A stretch of 64,000 nucleotides of DNA, taken from positions 19,530 through 83,529 of the forward strand of contig NZ_BAMZ01000016.1 in NCBI RefSeq assembly GCF_000964225.1. The letters run 5' to 3'. Positions 17,554-26,926 of this stretch are shown here, piece by piece. Under the pieces are notes generated by a model. The model was not told where the DNA came from and did not search any database. It saw nothing but the letters and a program-made list of their open reading frames with translations. The position numbers and the translations under genes are program-made. The stretch's first letter is position 1. Every line of letters begins with the position of its first letter. The DNA comes from Acetobacter syzygii. Lineage in GTDB: Bacteria > Pseudomonadota > Alphaproteobacteria > Acetobacterales > Acetobacteraceae.

Positions 17554-18612
17554 GTGTGTGCGGCAAGATACTCCATCTTCCTGATTATGTTTGGCTGTTT
17601 TTTTGCCACTCAGAACCTTCAGGCTGCACCATATCCCACCAGTTCGGACTTTGCTGACGAACTCTCCAAAACCATTCAGGGAACACCTCCTCAGGTTTTT
17701 TTTCCTAATGGAGATATCGGGGCACCTTTACGCTCCTCCCCCATAAAAGACCACAGGGTCGCCATCAGTTTGACTCGGCAGCCAGCACCAGCACCAGCAC
17801 CAGCACCAGCACCAGAAATGGAGTTAGGTGACACGCAGATACAAGCGGAAATCGACCGTCTTCGGCTACTTTTTCACAAAAATGTACTTGTGTCGTTTAC
17901 TCCAACAACAATGCAGAAAAGTGACTGGTTTACACTAGCGCGCCAACAAATCAGCCACTCCGGATACACTCTTCAGACACCCCAAACTGTAGTAATTGTT
18001 GACCGCAACCCTAAGGTGCAGCGTGCCTGCGTTGTAATTATTCAGCCAGATGAGAAACATTGGAGTATTATCGGCTGCACACGCATTTCCACAGGCACAA
18101 TCGGTCGCAAGCATCACTACATCACGCCTGTCGGTATTTTTGCTAACACAGCAGATCGGCTAGGTTATCGCGCACAAGGCACCAAGAATGAGAATGGCAT
18201 TATGGGCAATGGTGTCAAAGGGATGCGCGTCTGGGACTTTGGCTGGCAGGTTGCAGAAAAAGGATGGCTGGCAAGCCGAGAACAAGGCCCCATAAGGCTG
18301 GAAATGCACGCAACAGACCCTGTTTTTCTGGAGCGTCAACTCGGTCACATGGCTTCCGCTGGCTGTATTCGCATTCCGGCATCGTTAAACATTTTTATTG
18401 ATCAAAACGGCCTTCTGGATGCCGAATATGAGCGCAAAGCGCTAACGGACAAACGTTTTCGGGCTTTACTACGCCCGGATAGAACACCTTCCATATTAGC
18501 CGGAACAGCCGTTATTGTTGTGGACAGCGCTGCGGCTCCCACAAAACCAGCGCATTATACTGCCTCACCCAATCTTGTATCTACCAAAATATCTTCTTCA
18601 CCTATTCATTAA
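17554..18612 (+). CDS. L,D-transpeptidase (YkuD) family protein, exported
   Basis: The start is a GTG at 17554 after an AGGGGA site. The 352-residue protein has a signal peptide (FLIMFGCFFATQNLQAA), a Pro-Ala linker near residues 77-87, and a YkuD domain whose catalytic segment is SAGCIRI with Cys271, preceded by MHATDP. Such enzymes make 3-3 cross-links in peptidoglycan or attach proteins to it in the periplasm. The N-terminal region between signal and YkuD domain is not recognised. It stands alone between frmA and pta. Confidence 0.85.
   Translation: MCAARYSIFLIMFGCFFATQNLQAAPYPTSSDFADELSKTIQGTPPQVFFPNGDIGAPLRSSPIKDHRVAISLTRQPAPAPAPAPAPEMELGDTQIQAEIDRLRLLFHKNVLVSFTPTTMQKSDWFTLARQQISHSGYTLQTPQTVVIVDRNPKVQRACVVIIQPDEKHWSIIGCTRISTGTIGRKHHYITPVGIFANTADRLGYRAQGTKNENGIMGNGVKGMRVWDFGWQVAEKGWLASREQGPIRLEMHATDPVFLERQLGHMASAGCIRIPASLNIFIDQNGLLDAEYERKALTDKRFRALLRPDRTPSILAGTAVIVVDSAAAPTKPAHYTASPNLVSTKISSSPIH
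17782..17811 (+). repeat. Hexanucleotide tandem repeat (CCAGCA x5) in the L,D-transpeptidase gene
   Basis: Five exact copies in frame encode the alternating Pro-Ala linker; a sixth copy is imperfect. Copy changes would lengthen or shorten the linker without a frameshift. Confidence 0.9.
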
Positions 18613-18689
18613 AAAACAACGCTACAAAAAAAATCGCTTTCCAAGCACGTCGTATAACTGGTGGAACACAAAAGCAGGTCAGACTTCAT

Positions 18690-19667
18690 ATGATGCAAAC
18701 AACACCTCTTTTCCCCAGTATGAGCGCAACTCCTCCCAACCCCCACCAATGCTTTACGGATTTAATCAATCGTGCACGCGCATATACTCCAGCACCTTAC
18801 GCAGTTGTCTGGCCCGGTGAAGACCACGCATTGCTTGGTCCACTGGATGCTGCACAGCAGGGGATTATTCAGCCAGTTTTACTAGGGGATGAGGATTGCA
18901 TTCACAAAATTGCGGACAAAAACAGGATTGACCTGCAACCTTACCAGATCATTCATTCAAAAACTCCCGAAAGCGCTGCCCAAAAAGCCGTAGAGCTTGC
19001 AAGAACTGGTCATGTCCATGGCCTTATGAAAGGGAGTTTGCATACAGATGTGCTCATGCACGCCGTTGTTGCTCCAGAAAATGGCTTATGCACAGGTCGC
19101 CGTATAAGCCACGTTTTTCTGCTTGCTGTGCCCACTTACCAAAACTTACTTTTTGTAACGGATGCAGCCATCAACATTTTCCCTGATCTATCCACAAAAC
19201 GGGACATTGTTCAAAATGCAATTGACCTACACATAGGCTTGGGCCTTGGGTCACCTAAAGTTGCTATTCTTTCGGCAGTGGAAGTCATTAACCCCAAAAT
19301 TCCAAGCACATTAGATGCTGCCAGCCTATGTAAAATGGCCGAAAGAGGACAAATCACTGGAGGGACACTGGACGGCCCGCTGGGTATGGATAATGCCATT
19401 AACCCTGAAGCCGCCAGAATAAAAGGCATCGCTTCTCCCGTAGCAGGACAAGCGCAAATTCTGGTTACACCAGATCTAGAATCGGGGAATATGCTTGCTA
19501 AAAATCTTATTTTTATGGCGCAGGCCGATTCAGCAGGAATTGCAGTCGGTGCAAAAGTTCCCATAGTCCTGACCAGTAGGGCAGACAGCGTGCAAGCCCG
19601 CCTGGCTTCGGCAGCTATTGGGGCTTTATATGCCAGATATATGGTGCAACAGGCTGCTGCTTTTTAA
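18690..19667 (+). CDS. pta: Phosphate acetyltransferase (Pta/Ptb family)
   Basis: The 325-residue protein matches the phosphate acetyl/butyryltransferase fold: HGLMKGSLHTD, FVTDAAINIFPDL, KVAILSAVEVINPK, DGPLGMDNAI and the Gly-rich end. It is the short form without an N-terminal regulatory domain, as in the set annotated as bifunctional enoyl-CoA hydratase/Pta minus the hydratase. It converts acetyl-CoA and phosphate to acetyl phosphate. ackA follows 26 bases later, so the two form the Pta-Ack pathway. An acyl preference other than acetyl (butyryl) cannot be excluded. Confidence 0.85.
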   Translation: MMQTTPLFPSMSATPPNPHQCFTDLINRARAYTPAPYAVVWPGEDHALLGPLDAAQQGIIQPVLLGDEDCIHKIADKNRIDLQPYQIIHSKTPESAAQKAVELARTGHVHGLMKGSLHTDVLMHAVVAPENGLCTGRRISHVFLLAVPTYQNLLFVTDAAINIFPDLSTKRDIVQNAIDLHIGLGLGSPKVAILSAVEVINPKIPSTLDAASLCKMAERGQITGGTLDGPLGMDNAINPEAARIKGIASPVAGQAQILVTPDLESGNMLAKNLIFMAQADSAGIAVGAKVPIVLTSRADSVQARLASAAIGALYARYMVQQAAAF

Positions 19668-19693
19668 GCTGCGCACTATGCGGAAAATCGTTC

Positions 19694-20899
19694 ATGTCGA
19701 ATGTAGTCATTGTTTTTAATGCTGGTTCTTCCAGCTTAAAGTTCACGATTTTTAAGATTGAAAAAAAATCAATCATCATCAAGCTCATTAAAGGTCGCAT
19801 TGAATATGACAATGAGACTTTCCATTTTCTGGCATCCGACCATAATGATCAACTTATCACGCAAAACACTTTTTCTACGAAAAATAAAGACCCCCTAGAA
19901 TATCTTTTTTCATGGTTATCTGAACATGAACAGGGAACCCATCATATTGTAGGCGTAGGGCATAGAATAGTTCATGGGGGGGCAGACTTTGTTGATCCAG
20001 TCCGCGTTACACCAGAATTACTGAAGCAGCTTGAATCCTTGACGCCATTTGCACCTCTACACCAGCCTCAAACTCTGGCTCCCGTCCATGCCATAACGAA
20101 ATATAGACCTCAGCTGCCACAAATTGTGTGTTTTGATACAGCATTCCACCGTTCCATCCCCGACATTGCCCAACTCTTACCACTCCCCAGACGTTATGGA
20201 GAAAAGGGAGTACGCCGCTATGGCTTTCATGGTCTTTCTTATGATTTTTTATCTCAAAGGCTCCAGCTCATAGATCCGGAACTCGCAAATGGGCGGACTA
20301 TTTTGGCACATTTGGGAAGCGGAGCAAGCCTGTGCGCTTTAAAACATGGGAAAAGTTTTGAAACAACAATGGGTTTTTCCACTCTGGATGGCCTTATGAT
20401 GGGCAGCCGCTGCGGCATGATTGATCCGGGCGCGTTACTTTACATGATCAAGGAAGAAAATGCAGATTGGGAGACACTGGTCAACACACTCTACCACCAA
20501 TCTGGTTTATTAGGTGTCTCAGGCATATCAACCGATATGAGAGTCCTGCGGGAACGCCTGATTACCGAGGCCGATCCAGCCATACGTAAACATATGCAGC
20601 AAGCACTCTCCCTCTCTGCTTACCGCATTGTGGAAGAGATCGGTGCACTTACAGCTGTTATGGAAGGCATAGACGGACTGGTTTTTACCGCTGGTATAGG
20701 TGAGCACGATGCTGAATTACGCCAAACAATCTGCCTTGCTCTGAGCTGGCTAGGATTAAAACTTGATACTGACGCTAACCAAAAAAATGCAGCCATTATT
20801 AGTTCTCCCAGCAGCACAATCCGTGTGCGCGTTGAGCCCACGCATGAAGAACTTATAATCTGCCAGAATGTTTTACCTTTTATCCAAAGTGCCCTTTAA
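19694..20899 (+). CDS. ackA: Acetate kinase
   Basis: The 401-residue protein has signature 1, VFNAGSSSLKF with Asn9 and Lys16, the GVGHRIVHGG and RYGFHGLSYD segments, the HLGSGASLCA loop and the late FTAGIGEHDAELR. It makes ATP and acetate from acetyl phosphate. It is cotranscribed with pta. Its stop lies six bases from the stop of the convergent acoR-like gene. By eye the first 60 codons are richer in A/T than the rest. Confidence 0.93.
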   Translation: MSNVVIVFNAGSSSLKFTIFKIEKKSIIIKLIKGRIEYDNETFHFLASDHNDQLITQNTFSTKNKDPLEYLFSWLSEHEQGTHHIVGVGHRIVHGGADFVDPVRVTPELLKQLESLTPFAPLHQPQTLAPVHAITKYRPQLPQIVCFDTAFHRSIPDIAQLLPLPRRYGEKGVRRYGFHGLSYDFLSQRLQLIDPELANGRTILAHLGSGASLCALKHGKSFETTMGFSTLDGLMMGSRCGMIDPGALLYMIKEENADWETLVNTLYHQSGLLGVSGISTDMRVLRERLITEADPAIRKHMQQALSLSAYRIVEEIGALTAVMEGIDGLVFTAGIGEHDAELRQTICLALSWLGLKLDTDANQKNAAIISSPSSTIRVRVEPTHEELIICQNVLPFIQSAL

Positions 20900-20905
20900 C
20901 CCACG

Positions 20906-21874
20906 TTATGAATCCACCTGACTGGAGGATGAAGGGGCAAGGTGGGCCAGCGCACCAATCTTGCGATAAAGAGTGGAACGGCTGATCCCTAACAAACGTG
21001 CAGCAGGGGCAATCTTCCCCTGCGCCATGGAAAGAGCAGCCTCTATAACTGTCCGCTCTGCCTCCTGAAAATCTGGAATCCCCGTTGTTCTGGCTCCCAG
21101 GTCAAAGCACACACTTGCGATTTCAGGATTATCTATCCCAAGCAGAGATCGTGCGGCATAGGTTGCACCGACCACAATCCGTTTATCATCCAGTGCGATC
21201 ATAGGCAGCGATATGCCTTCGCCCTCTCCTAACAATACAACACTACGGTTGCGAAAAGCTTCCAAAAAACTTCGCCGTTCCAACCTGCGGGCGGCATCGA
21301 CCAGTACTGCTTCCATCATCAAGGCGACATGGCCGGACGGATCTGCACGGATGGAGCTGGCATCCAACGCACCAGCAACCCGACCATCCGGACCATAAAA
21401 TGGTACGGCCGAGCAGGTAAGGTAACGCAACCCCGTACACCAATGCTGGTCGCGGTGCACCGTAACGGGCACACCTTCAATAAGACAGGTACCAATTCCG
21501 TTGGTACCTGCCAGTGATTCCGCCCAGTTGGCACCAGGCCACAAATGCCAGCGACGGCACCCTTTCTCAAAAGGGGGAGCACCTCGCCGGGCCACCACAA
21601 TACCCGCAGGGTCTGCAAGCAGCACATTATAATCCAGAGTGGATACAATGCCATGCAGCCGATCCAGTTCCGGGTCTGCTATTTTCATGGTTACGCCCAT
21701 GCGTTCACGCGCCTGCCGCAATTCGGCAGAACACAATATATCCGTTGTCAGCGCACGATCTGTGGCAATACCATACTCTTCCGCACATCTGCGCCACGAC
21801 CTTCTGACCATTGGTGGCAAAGTCGACCACACACCGGAAGACAAAGCGAGTGAGTTCATAGCGCTCTTACTCAT
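20906..21874 (-). CDS. AcoR-like GAF/Fis-HTH transcriptional regulator lacking the AAA+ domain
   Basis: The 322-residue protein aligns in style to AcoR at both ends. The N-terminal part has RRSWRRCAEEYGI and a GAF-like sensor with WAESLAGTNGIGTCL and CSAVPFYGPDGRVAGALDAS; the C-terminus has a Fis-type helix-turn-helix, GKIAPAARLLGISRSTLYRKI, at about residues 285-305. The central sigma-54-interacting AAA+ domain (Walker A, GAFTGA) of true AcoR is absent. It is divergent from acoABC and so likely regulates it, by a sigma-54-independent route. I see no -24/-12 promoter in the 227-base gap. Confidence 0.88.
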   Translation of the reverse strand: MSKSAMNSLALSSGVWSTLPPMVRRSWRRCAEEYGIATDRALTTDILCSAELRQARERMGVTMKIADPELDRLHGIVSTLDYNVLLADPAGIVVARRGAPPFEKGCRRWHLWPGANWAESLAGTNGIGTCLIEGVPVTVHRDQHWCTGLRYLTCSAVPFYGPDGRVAGALDASSIRADPSGHVALMMEAVLVDAARRLERRSFLEAFRNRSVVLLGEGEGISLPMIALDDKRIVVGATYAARSLLGIDNPEIASVCFDLGARTTGIPDFQEAERTVIEAALSMAQGKIAPAARLLGISRSTLYRKIGALAHLAPSSSSQVDS

Positions 21875-22045
21875 ACATCAAAAAATGTTGCTCCACGTGT
21901 ATTACGTTTCGGATGTGCGACACTTCCCTGCTGGCGGCCTCAAATACGCGTGAGCGGAATTTTGCATTCCCTTTACCCCTCAAGCTATCGGCCCATAACT
22001 GCGTGTATACCCACTCCACATCATGTCCTGATCTGTGGAATGGGG

Positions 22046-22058
22046 CGGAATAATTCCG
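22046..22058. promoter_or_regulatory. Palindrome upstream of acoA, operator candidate
   Basis: CGGAAT-A-ATTCCG is a perfect 13-base palindrome about 43 bases before the acoA ATG, in the gap shared with the AcoR-like gene. It is the best regulator site I can see there. Confidence 0.4.
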
Positions 22059-22101
22059 TTTTAGTTTCCAACCCATACGGCACAACAAACCGGGGGCAAA
22101 C

Positions 22102-23067
22102 ATGCAGATCGCACACGATATTCTTCTGCGTTCTTATCGTTCCATGCGCACAATCCGCGACTTTGAGGAACGGCTTCATGTCGAGTTCGCTACCGGAGAA
22201 ATTCCGGGTTTTGTTCATCTCTACTGTGGTGAAGAGGCATCCGCCGTTGGTGTTTGTGCGCATCTGACAGACACAGACACCATTGCCAGCACGCACCGTG
22301 GTCATGGTCACTGTATTGCAAAAGGCGTGGGCGTAGATGGTATGATGGCCGAAATTTATGGCCGCAAAACAGGCGTTTGCCATGGCAAAGGGGGGTCTAT
22401 GCATATTGCAGACCTATCCTTGGGCATGTTGGGAGCCAACGGCATTGTCGGAGGCGGTCCTCCCCTTATCTGCGGCGCGGCACTTTCACATAAAGTGCTG
22501 AACGATGGCGGTGTTGCTGTGGCGTTTTACGGTGACGGGGCATCCAATGAGGGCACAACACTGGAAAGCCTGAATCTGGCCATGGTCTGGCAACTCCCTG
22601 CCGTATTCGTTTGTGAAGACAACGGCTATGGTGAGGCTACAGGCGCATCCTACGCATGTGCAGGAACGCAAAAAGCCCGCGCTGCTGGGTTTGGTATGCC
22701 GTATTTTGATTGTGACGGCACTGATTTTTTTGCTGTTTACGAAGCGGCGGGAGCCGCCATAGCTCATGCGCGGGCAGGCAACGGCCCGGTTATGCTGCAC
22801 GTTCAATTAGCCCGCTGGTATGGCCATTTTGAAGGTGATGCCATGACTTACCGCGCCAATGGTGAAGTTGCCAGCTTAAGAGCGGAGCATGATTGCCTTA
22901 AAAACTTTCGGCAACGTGTAACGGAAGTCAGCCTGCTGGAGCCATCCGCACTGGATGATATTGACGCCAGCGTAAAGGACGAAATTGACGCGGCCGTTAC
23001 CGCTGCCAAGAACGCCCCATTACCCGAACCCGCAGATCTGGAAGCAGATGTTTACGTCTCTTACTAA
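22102..23067 (+). CDS. acoA: Acetoin dehydrogenase E1 alpha subunit
   Basis: The 321-residue thiamin-diphosphate enzyme has the E1-alpha landmarks THRGHGHCIAKG, GKGGSMHIAD and the cofactor motif GDGASNEG...CEDNGYG. With acoB it cleaves acetoin to acetaldehyde and passes the acetyl unit to the lipoyl arm of acoC. The match to acetoin rather than pyruvate dehydrogenase is supported by the AcoR-like neighbour and the hydrolase-fused E2; a separate pdhA is at the right end of the window. It is the first gene of acoABC. Confidence 0.92.
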   Translation: MQIAHDILLRSYRSMRTIRDFEERLHVEFATGEIPGFVHLYCGEEASAVGVCAHLTDTDTIASTHRGHGHCIAKGVGVDGMMAEIYGRKTGVCHGKGGSMHIADLSLGMLGANGIVGGGPPLICGAALSHKVLNDGGVAVAFYGDGASNEGTTLESLNLAMVWQLPAVFVCEDNGYGEATGASYACAGTQKARAAGFGMPYFDCDGTDFFAVYEAAGAAIAHARAGNGPVMLHVQLARWYGHFEGDAMTYRANGEVASLRAEHDCLKNFRQRVTEVSLLEPSALDDIDASVKDEIDAAVTAAKNAPLPEPADLEADVYVSY

Positions 23068-23093
23068 ATCCAAGCGTAAAATGGAGAGTCACT

Positions 23094-24125
23094 ATGTCCA
23101 AAAAAAGCTTTCGGCAGGCTATTAACGAAGCTCTGCGGCAGGAAATGCAGCGTGATCCACGCGTTATTCTTATGGGCGAAGATATTGCGGGCGGGCAGGG
23201 TGGCACTGCCGGCGTGGTCGATGCATGGGGGGGCGTTCTGGGCGTAACCAAAGGGCTTTACACGGAATTTGGTGCCAACCGGGTATTTGATACGCCCATT
23301 TCCGAAGCGTCTTACATTGGTGCCGCCGTAGGTGCCGCCGCGACAGGTCTCAGACCTGTTGCAGAACTGATGTTTGTGGATTTTGTTGGCTGCTGTCTGG
23401 ATCAGATCATGAATCAGGCTGCCAAGTTCCGCTACATGTTTGGTGGCAAAGCCCGCACTCCGCTGGTCATCAGAGCCATGTATGGCGCAGGCTTTAATGC
23501 CGCAGCACAGCATAGTCAGGCGCTTTACCCGCTCTTTACCCACATTCCGGGGCTTAAAGTTGTGGTTCCTTCAAGTCCCTATGAGGCAAAGGGCCTCCTG
23601 ATCGAAGCCATACGAGACGATGACCCTGTGATCTTCCTTGAAAATAAAGTCATGTATGATGATGAGGAAGAAGTGCCGGATGAGCCATACTCCATTCCAT
23701 TTGGTGAGGCCAACCTTACGCGGGAAGGAGATGATGTCACCATTGTTGCATTTGGCCGCATGGTCAACTTTGCCAATGAAGCAGCCGACAGGCTGGAAAA
23801 AGACGGCATAAGCTGCACGGTTGTTGACCCCCGCACGACCTCTCCATTGGATAGTGCGACCATACTGGAATGCGTGGAAGATACCGGGCGTCTGGTTATT
23901 GTGGACGAGTCCAGCCCACGCTGCAACATGGCAACAGATGTCGCTGCACTTGTGGCAGAACAAGCATTTGACGCCCTTAAAGCACCTATTCGTCAGGTGG
24001 TGCCACCACATACACCAGTTCCCTTCGCAACGGTGTTGGAAAAACTATACCTCCCTGATTCCGCCCGCATTGAATCCGCCGTGCGGTCCGTAATGGCCTA
24101 CAAAAAAGCAAAGCAGGATGCCTGA
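23094..24125 (+). CDS. acoB: Acetoin dehydrogenase E1 beta subunit
   Basis: The 343-residue protein has the transketolase-like pyrimidine domain (ILMGEDIAGGQGGTAGV, FDTPISEASYIGAAVGAAATGLRPV) and the C-terminal domain (VVDPRTTSPLD, VIVDESSPRCNMATDVAAL). Unlike the pyruvate dehydrogenase beta subunit of this group it has no N-terminal lipoyl domain. A GGAGAG site precedes the ATG. acoC follows after three bases. Confidence 0.93.
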   Translation: MSKKSFRQAINEALRQEMQRDPRVILMGEDIAGGQGGTAGVVDAWGGVLGVTKGLYTEFGANRVFDTPISEASYIGAAVGAAATGLRPVAELMFVDFVGCCLDQIMNQAAKFRYMFGGKARTPLVIRAMYGAGFNAAAQHSQALYPLFTHIPGLKVVVPSSPYEAKGLLIEAIRDDDPVIFLENKVMYDDEEEVPDEPYSIPFGEANLTREGDDVTIVAFGRMVNFANEAADRLEKDGISCTVVDPRTTSPLDSATILECVEDTGRLVIVDESSPRCNMATDVAALVAEQAFDALKAPIRQVVPPHTPVPFATVLEKLYLPDSARIESAVRSVMAYKKAKQDA

Positions 24126-24128
24126 ACA

Positions 24129-25250
24129 ATGACAGACCTTATTACCCCCATTACAATGCCCAAATTTGGTCTGGCCATGACCGAAGGAAAAATAACCAGT
24201 TGGAATGTCTCCCCCGGTGCCCAAATTGATGTCGGGCAGGAAATTGCAGATATAGAAACTACCAAGATCACCAATGGTTACGAAAGCCCAGCCACAGGCA
24301 CATTGCGTCGTCAGGTCGCCACAGAAGGTGAAACTCTGCCCGTTGGTGCCTTGCTAGGTGTGCTGGCCGACCCCACGGTCAGTGATGCAGACCTTGACGC
24401 ATTTATTGAAAAATTCCAGTCTGATTTTTCATCCGGCAGTGCTGATACCGCCCAGACTGACCACGCGGAACCCACTTTGGTCACTGTAGGCGAATTAACA
24501 CTACGTGTTCAGGAAGCAGGGCAGGGGGAAGATACACCTCTTATCTTCATTCATGGTTTTGGTGGCGATTTAAGCAACTGGATGCTGAACCAGAACGATC
24601 TTGCTGGCAGCAGAAAAACTATTGCTTTTGATTTGCCTGGCCATGGAGGCTCCACCAAAACTGTGGGAGACGGCAAACCTGCCACGTTTGCTGCCACAAC
24701 ATCCGCTTTAATGGATAAGCTGGGCCTCGCTCAGGCTCACGTTGTTGGGCATTCGCTCGGGGGTGCCATTGCATTGGAGTTGCTCAAAACATTCCCACAA
24801 AAAGTCGCTTCACTCTCACTCATTGCCCCCGCAGGTTTGGGGCGAGCCATCAACATGGATTTTATTGATGGTTTTATCTCTGCGGATCGCCGCAAAACTC
24901 TGGAACCAGTTCTGCACTATCTGGTGCACGATAAAACACTTATCTCGCGTAGAATGGTTGAAGATATCATTCGTTTCAAACGTCTGGATGGTGCGCTTCA
25001 GAGCCTTCAAACTATTGCGACAAGCTGTTTTCCGGATGGCAAACAGGCAGATGATCTTAAACCAGTTCTGACAAGTTTTTCCGGCTCTGCGCAGATTATA
25101 TGGGGCGCTGATGATGAAGTTTTATCCCCGACAGATGCAAAGGGCTTACCAGATAGCATAGAGGTTATCACTCTTGAACAAACAGGGCATATGCCACAAT
25201 TGGAAAAAGCAGCAGAAGTAAATGCAGCAATTTCCAAAATTATAAAATAA
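24129..25250 (+). CDS. acoC: Acetoin dehydrogenase E2: lipoyl domain fused to an alpha/beta hydrolase
   Basis: The 373-residue protein has an N-terminal lipoyl domain with the modified lysine Lys46 in DIETTKITN. A linker follows, then an alpha/beta-hydrolase domain from about residue 120 with IHGFGGD, DLPGHGGS and the nucleophile elbow GHSLGG (Ser209), ending with the HMPQLEKA histidine. This is the known AcoC layout and differs from normal E2 acyltransferases. It accepts the acetyl group and yields acetyl-CoA. No E3 (acoL) is present, so a dihydrolipoamide dehydrogenase from another locus is needed. Confidence 0.93.
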   Translation: MTDLITPITMPKFGLAMTEGKITSWNVSPGAQIDVGQEIADIETTKITNGYESPATGTLRRQVATEGETLPVGALLGVLADPTVSDADLDAFIEKFQSDFSSGSADTAQTDHAEPTLVTVGELTLRVQEAGQGEDTPLIFIHGFGGDLSNWMLNQNDLAGSRKTIAFDLPGHGGSTKTVGDGKPATFAATTSALMDKLGLAQAHVVGHSLGGAIALELLKTFPQKVASLSLIAPAGLGRAINMDFIDGFISADRRKTLEPVLHYLVHDKTLISRRMVEDIIRFKRLDGALQSLQTIATSCFPDGKQADDLKPVLTSFSGSAQIIWGADDEVLSPTDAKGLPDSIEVITLEQTGHMPQLEKAAEVNAAISKIIK

Positions 25251-25258
25251 TAGACAAA

Positions 25259-25298
25259 AAAAGCCCGTGCTAAATTTTAAGATTTAGCACGGGCTTTT
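25259..25298. terminator. Bidirectional terminator between acoC and mntH
   Basis: Perfect 17-base arms (AAAAGCCCGTGCTAAAT and complement) with loop TTTAAG. It can end both the forward aco operon and the convergent mntH transcript. Confidence 0.88.
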
Positions 25299-25314
25299 AT
25301 TGAATAAGTAAAAA

Positions 25315-26658
25315 TCAGAAAGCCAAGGTATCATACAATAGCTTAAAATTCAGAACAAGAATAACACCAGCAACAAGCCAAGAAAAAACCATAAGCGGGC
25401 GCGATATAACAAAAGGCCCCATAAGCTTACGGTTGGAAACAAATAGAACCAGAGGAATAACCGCAAAAGGTAACTGCATGGACAGCACAACCTGACTGGC
25501 CATTAAAAGCTGTCCAACGCTTGATGAACCGTAAATAGCCGTGGCAAAAACAACCGGTATGATCGCCAGACCACGGGTTAATAACCGCCTTGCCCAATGA
25601 GGCAGCCGGATATGAAGAAACCCTTCCATAATAATCTGTCCAGCCAGCGTGCCGGTAATGGTCGAGTTTGTGCCCGCAGCAAGGAGAGCTAGACCAAACA
25701 GCGTGGATGCAATGCCCATTCCCAACAGAGGGGAAAGCAAATGGTAGGCATCTTCTATTTCAGCTACATCCTGATGCCCGGTTGTATGGAATGCTGCGGC
25801 TGCCACGATTAAAATAGCGGCATTAATGAACAATGCCAGCATAAGAGCGATTGAACTATCCCACGTCGCCCAGCGGAGCGCATCCTTACGACCTTTTTCC
25901 GTTCTGTCGTAAGCGCGACTTTGCACAATGGATGAATGCAAATACAGATTATGCGGCATAACAGTAGCGCCAATAATACCTATGGCAATATAGAGCATCT
26001 GACTATTGGTCAGAATTTCAACTGATGGCTTTAATCCGGAAAGGATTGCCCCAAAAGGCGGAGCGGCGGCAACCAGTTGCACGCCAAAACAAAGAGCAAT
26101 AATCGCTAAAAGACCAATAATAAACGATTCCAGATACCGAAAACCACGGTTCATAAGGAACAAAATCAGCACGGCATCAAGGCTGGAAATCAAAGCCCCA
26201 ACAAGCAACGGAATATGAAACAGCAGTTGCAGCGCAACAGCCGTACCAATAACCTCCGCCAGATCGCAGGCAATAATTGCGAGTTCACACGCGACCCATA
26301 ACAGAAAATTCACAGCAGGATGGAAACGCTGCCTACAGGCCTGAGCAAGGTCTAGCCCCGTTGCTATGCCCAATCTTGCGGAAAGGGCCTGTAGTAAAAT
26401 TGCCATAAAATTGGACAATAAAATAACAGACAGAAGCGTATAACCAAACTGAGCCCCACCCTGCAAATCGGTCGCCCAGTTACCGGGATCCATATACCCG
26501 ACCGACACCATATACCCCGGCCCGACATAGCTTAAAAAACGTCGCATCCAGTGGGTATTATCTTGCGGTACCCGAACACTCGCAAATGCTTCAGGCAAAG
26601 AGCGCCGGTCATGGACATGGTTGGGTTGAAATGCAGATGGTTGCATTATCTTTAGCAC
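25315..26658 (-). CDS. mntH: Nramp-family divalent metal ion transporter MntH
   Basis: The 447-residue inner-membrane protein has 11 or so helices and the Nramp motifs: [12 protein letters not shown] (metal-site Asp, Asn) in helix 1 and [11 protein letters not shown] in helix 6. It imports Mn2+ (and Fe2+) with protons. The longest frame begins with a GTG at 26658; an ATG at 26646 (MQPSAF) is an alternative start. It is divergent from the peptide-deformylase-like gene over roughly 270 bases. I could not identify an MntR or Fur site in that gap. Confidence 0.92.
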   Translation of the reverse strand: MLKIMQPSAFQPNHVHDRRSLPEAFASVRVPQDNTHWMRRFLSYVGPGYMVSVGYMDPGNWATDLQGGAQFGYTLLSVILLSNFMAILLQALSARLGIATGLDLAQACRQRFHPAVNFLLWVACELAIIACDLAEVIGTAVALQLLFHIPLLVGALISSLDAVLILFLMNRGFRYLESFIIGLLAIIALCFGVQLVAAAPPFGAILSGLKPSVEILTNSQMLYIAIGIIGATVMPHNLYLHSSIVQSRAYDRTEKGRKDALRWATWDSSIALMLALFINAAILIVAAAAFHTTGHQDVAEIEDAYHLLSPLLGMGIASTLFGLALLAAGTNSTITGTLAGQIIMEGFLHIRLPHWARRLLTRGLAIIPVVFATAIYGSSSVGQLLMASQVVLSMQLPFAVIPLVLFVSNRKLMGPFVISRPLMVFSWLVAGVILVLNFKLLYDTLAF

Positions 26659-26926
26659 TCAAAATGGTTCGGGTTACGTAGAAAATTAAGAGATATAACC
26701 GCCAAAGACGGATAACCGCATGGGAATGAGTACTTTAATGGTCCTCATTCCTGAACTGTGGCAACAGATGCCCCAATGAGCAAGCCCCAATACGTTATTA
26801 AATTCCACAAAATGCTTCCAGACAATCAAAAGCACTTTATTGGCTTGCTTAGACATCTGCGATAAAAGTGAACCATACCGACTGGCAGAGCCATCCAGCA
26901 CATATCGACCAACACAAAGATTACAT

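Noticed and set aside
21875..22101. Sigma-54 promoter upstream of acoA
   Set aside because: I searched for GG-N10-GC with TGGCAC/TTGC context and found none with correct spacing.
23064..23543. 159-residue reverse ORF within acoB
   Set aside because: It is antisense to a confidently identified gene, with no ribosome site and no family features.
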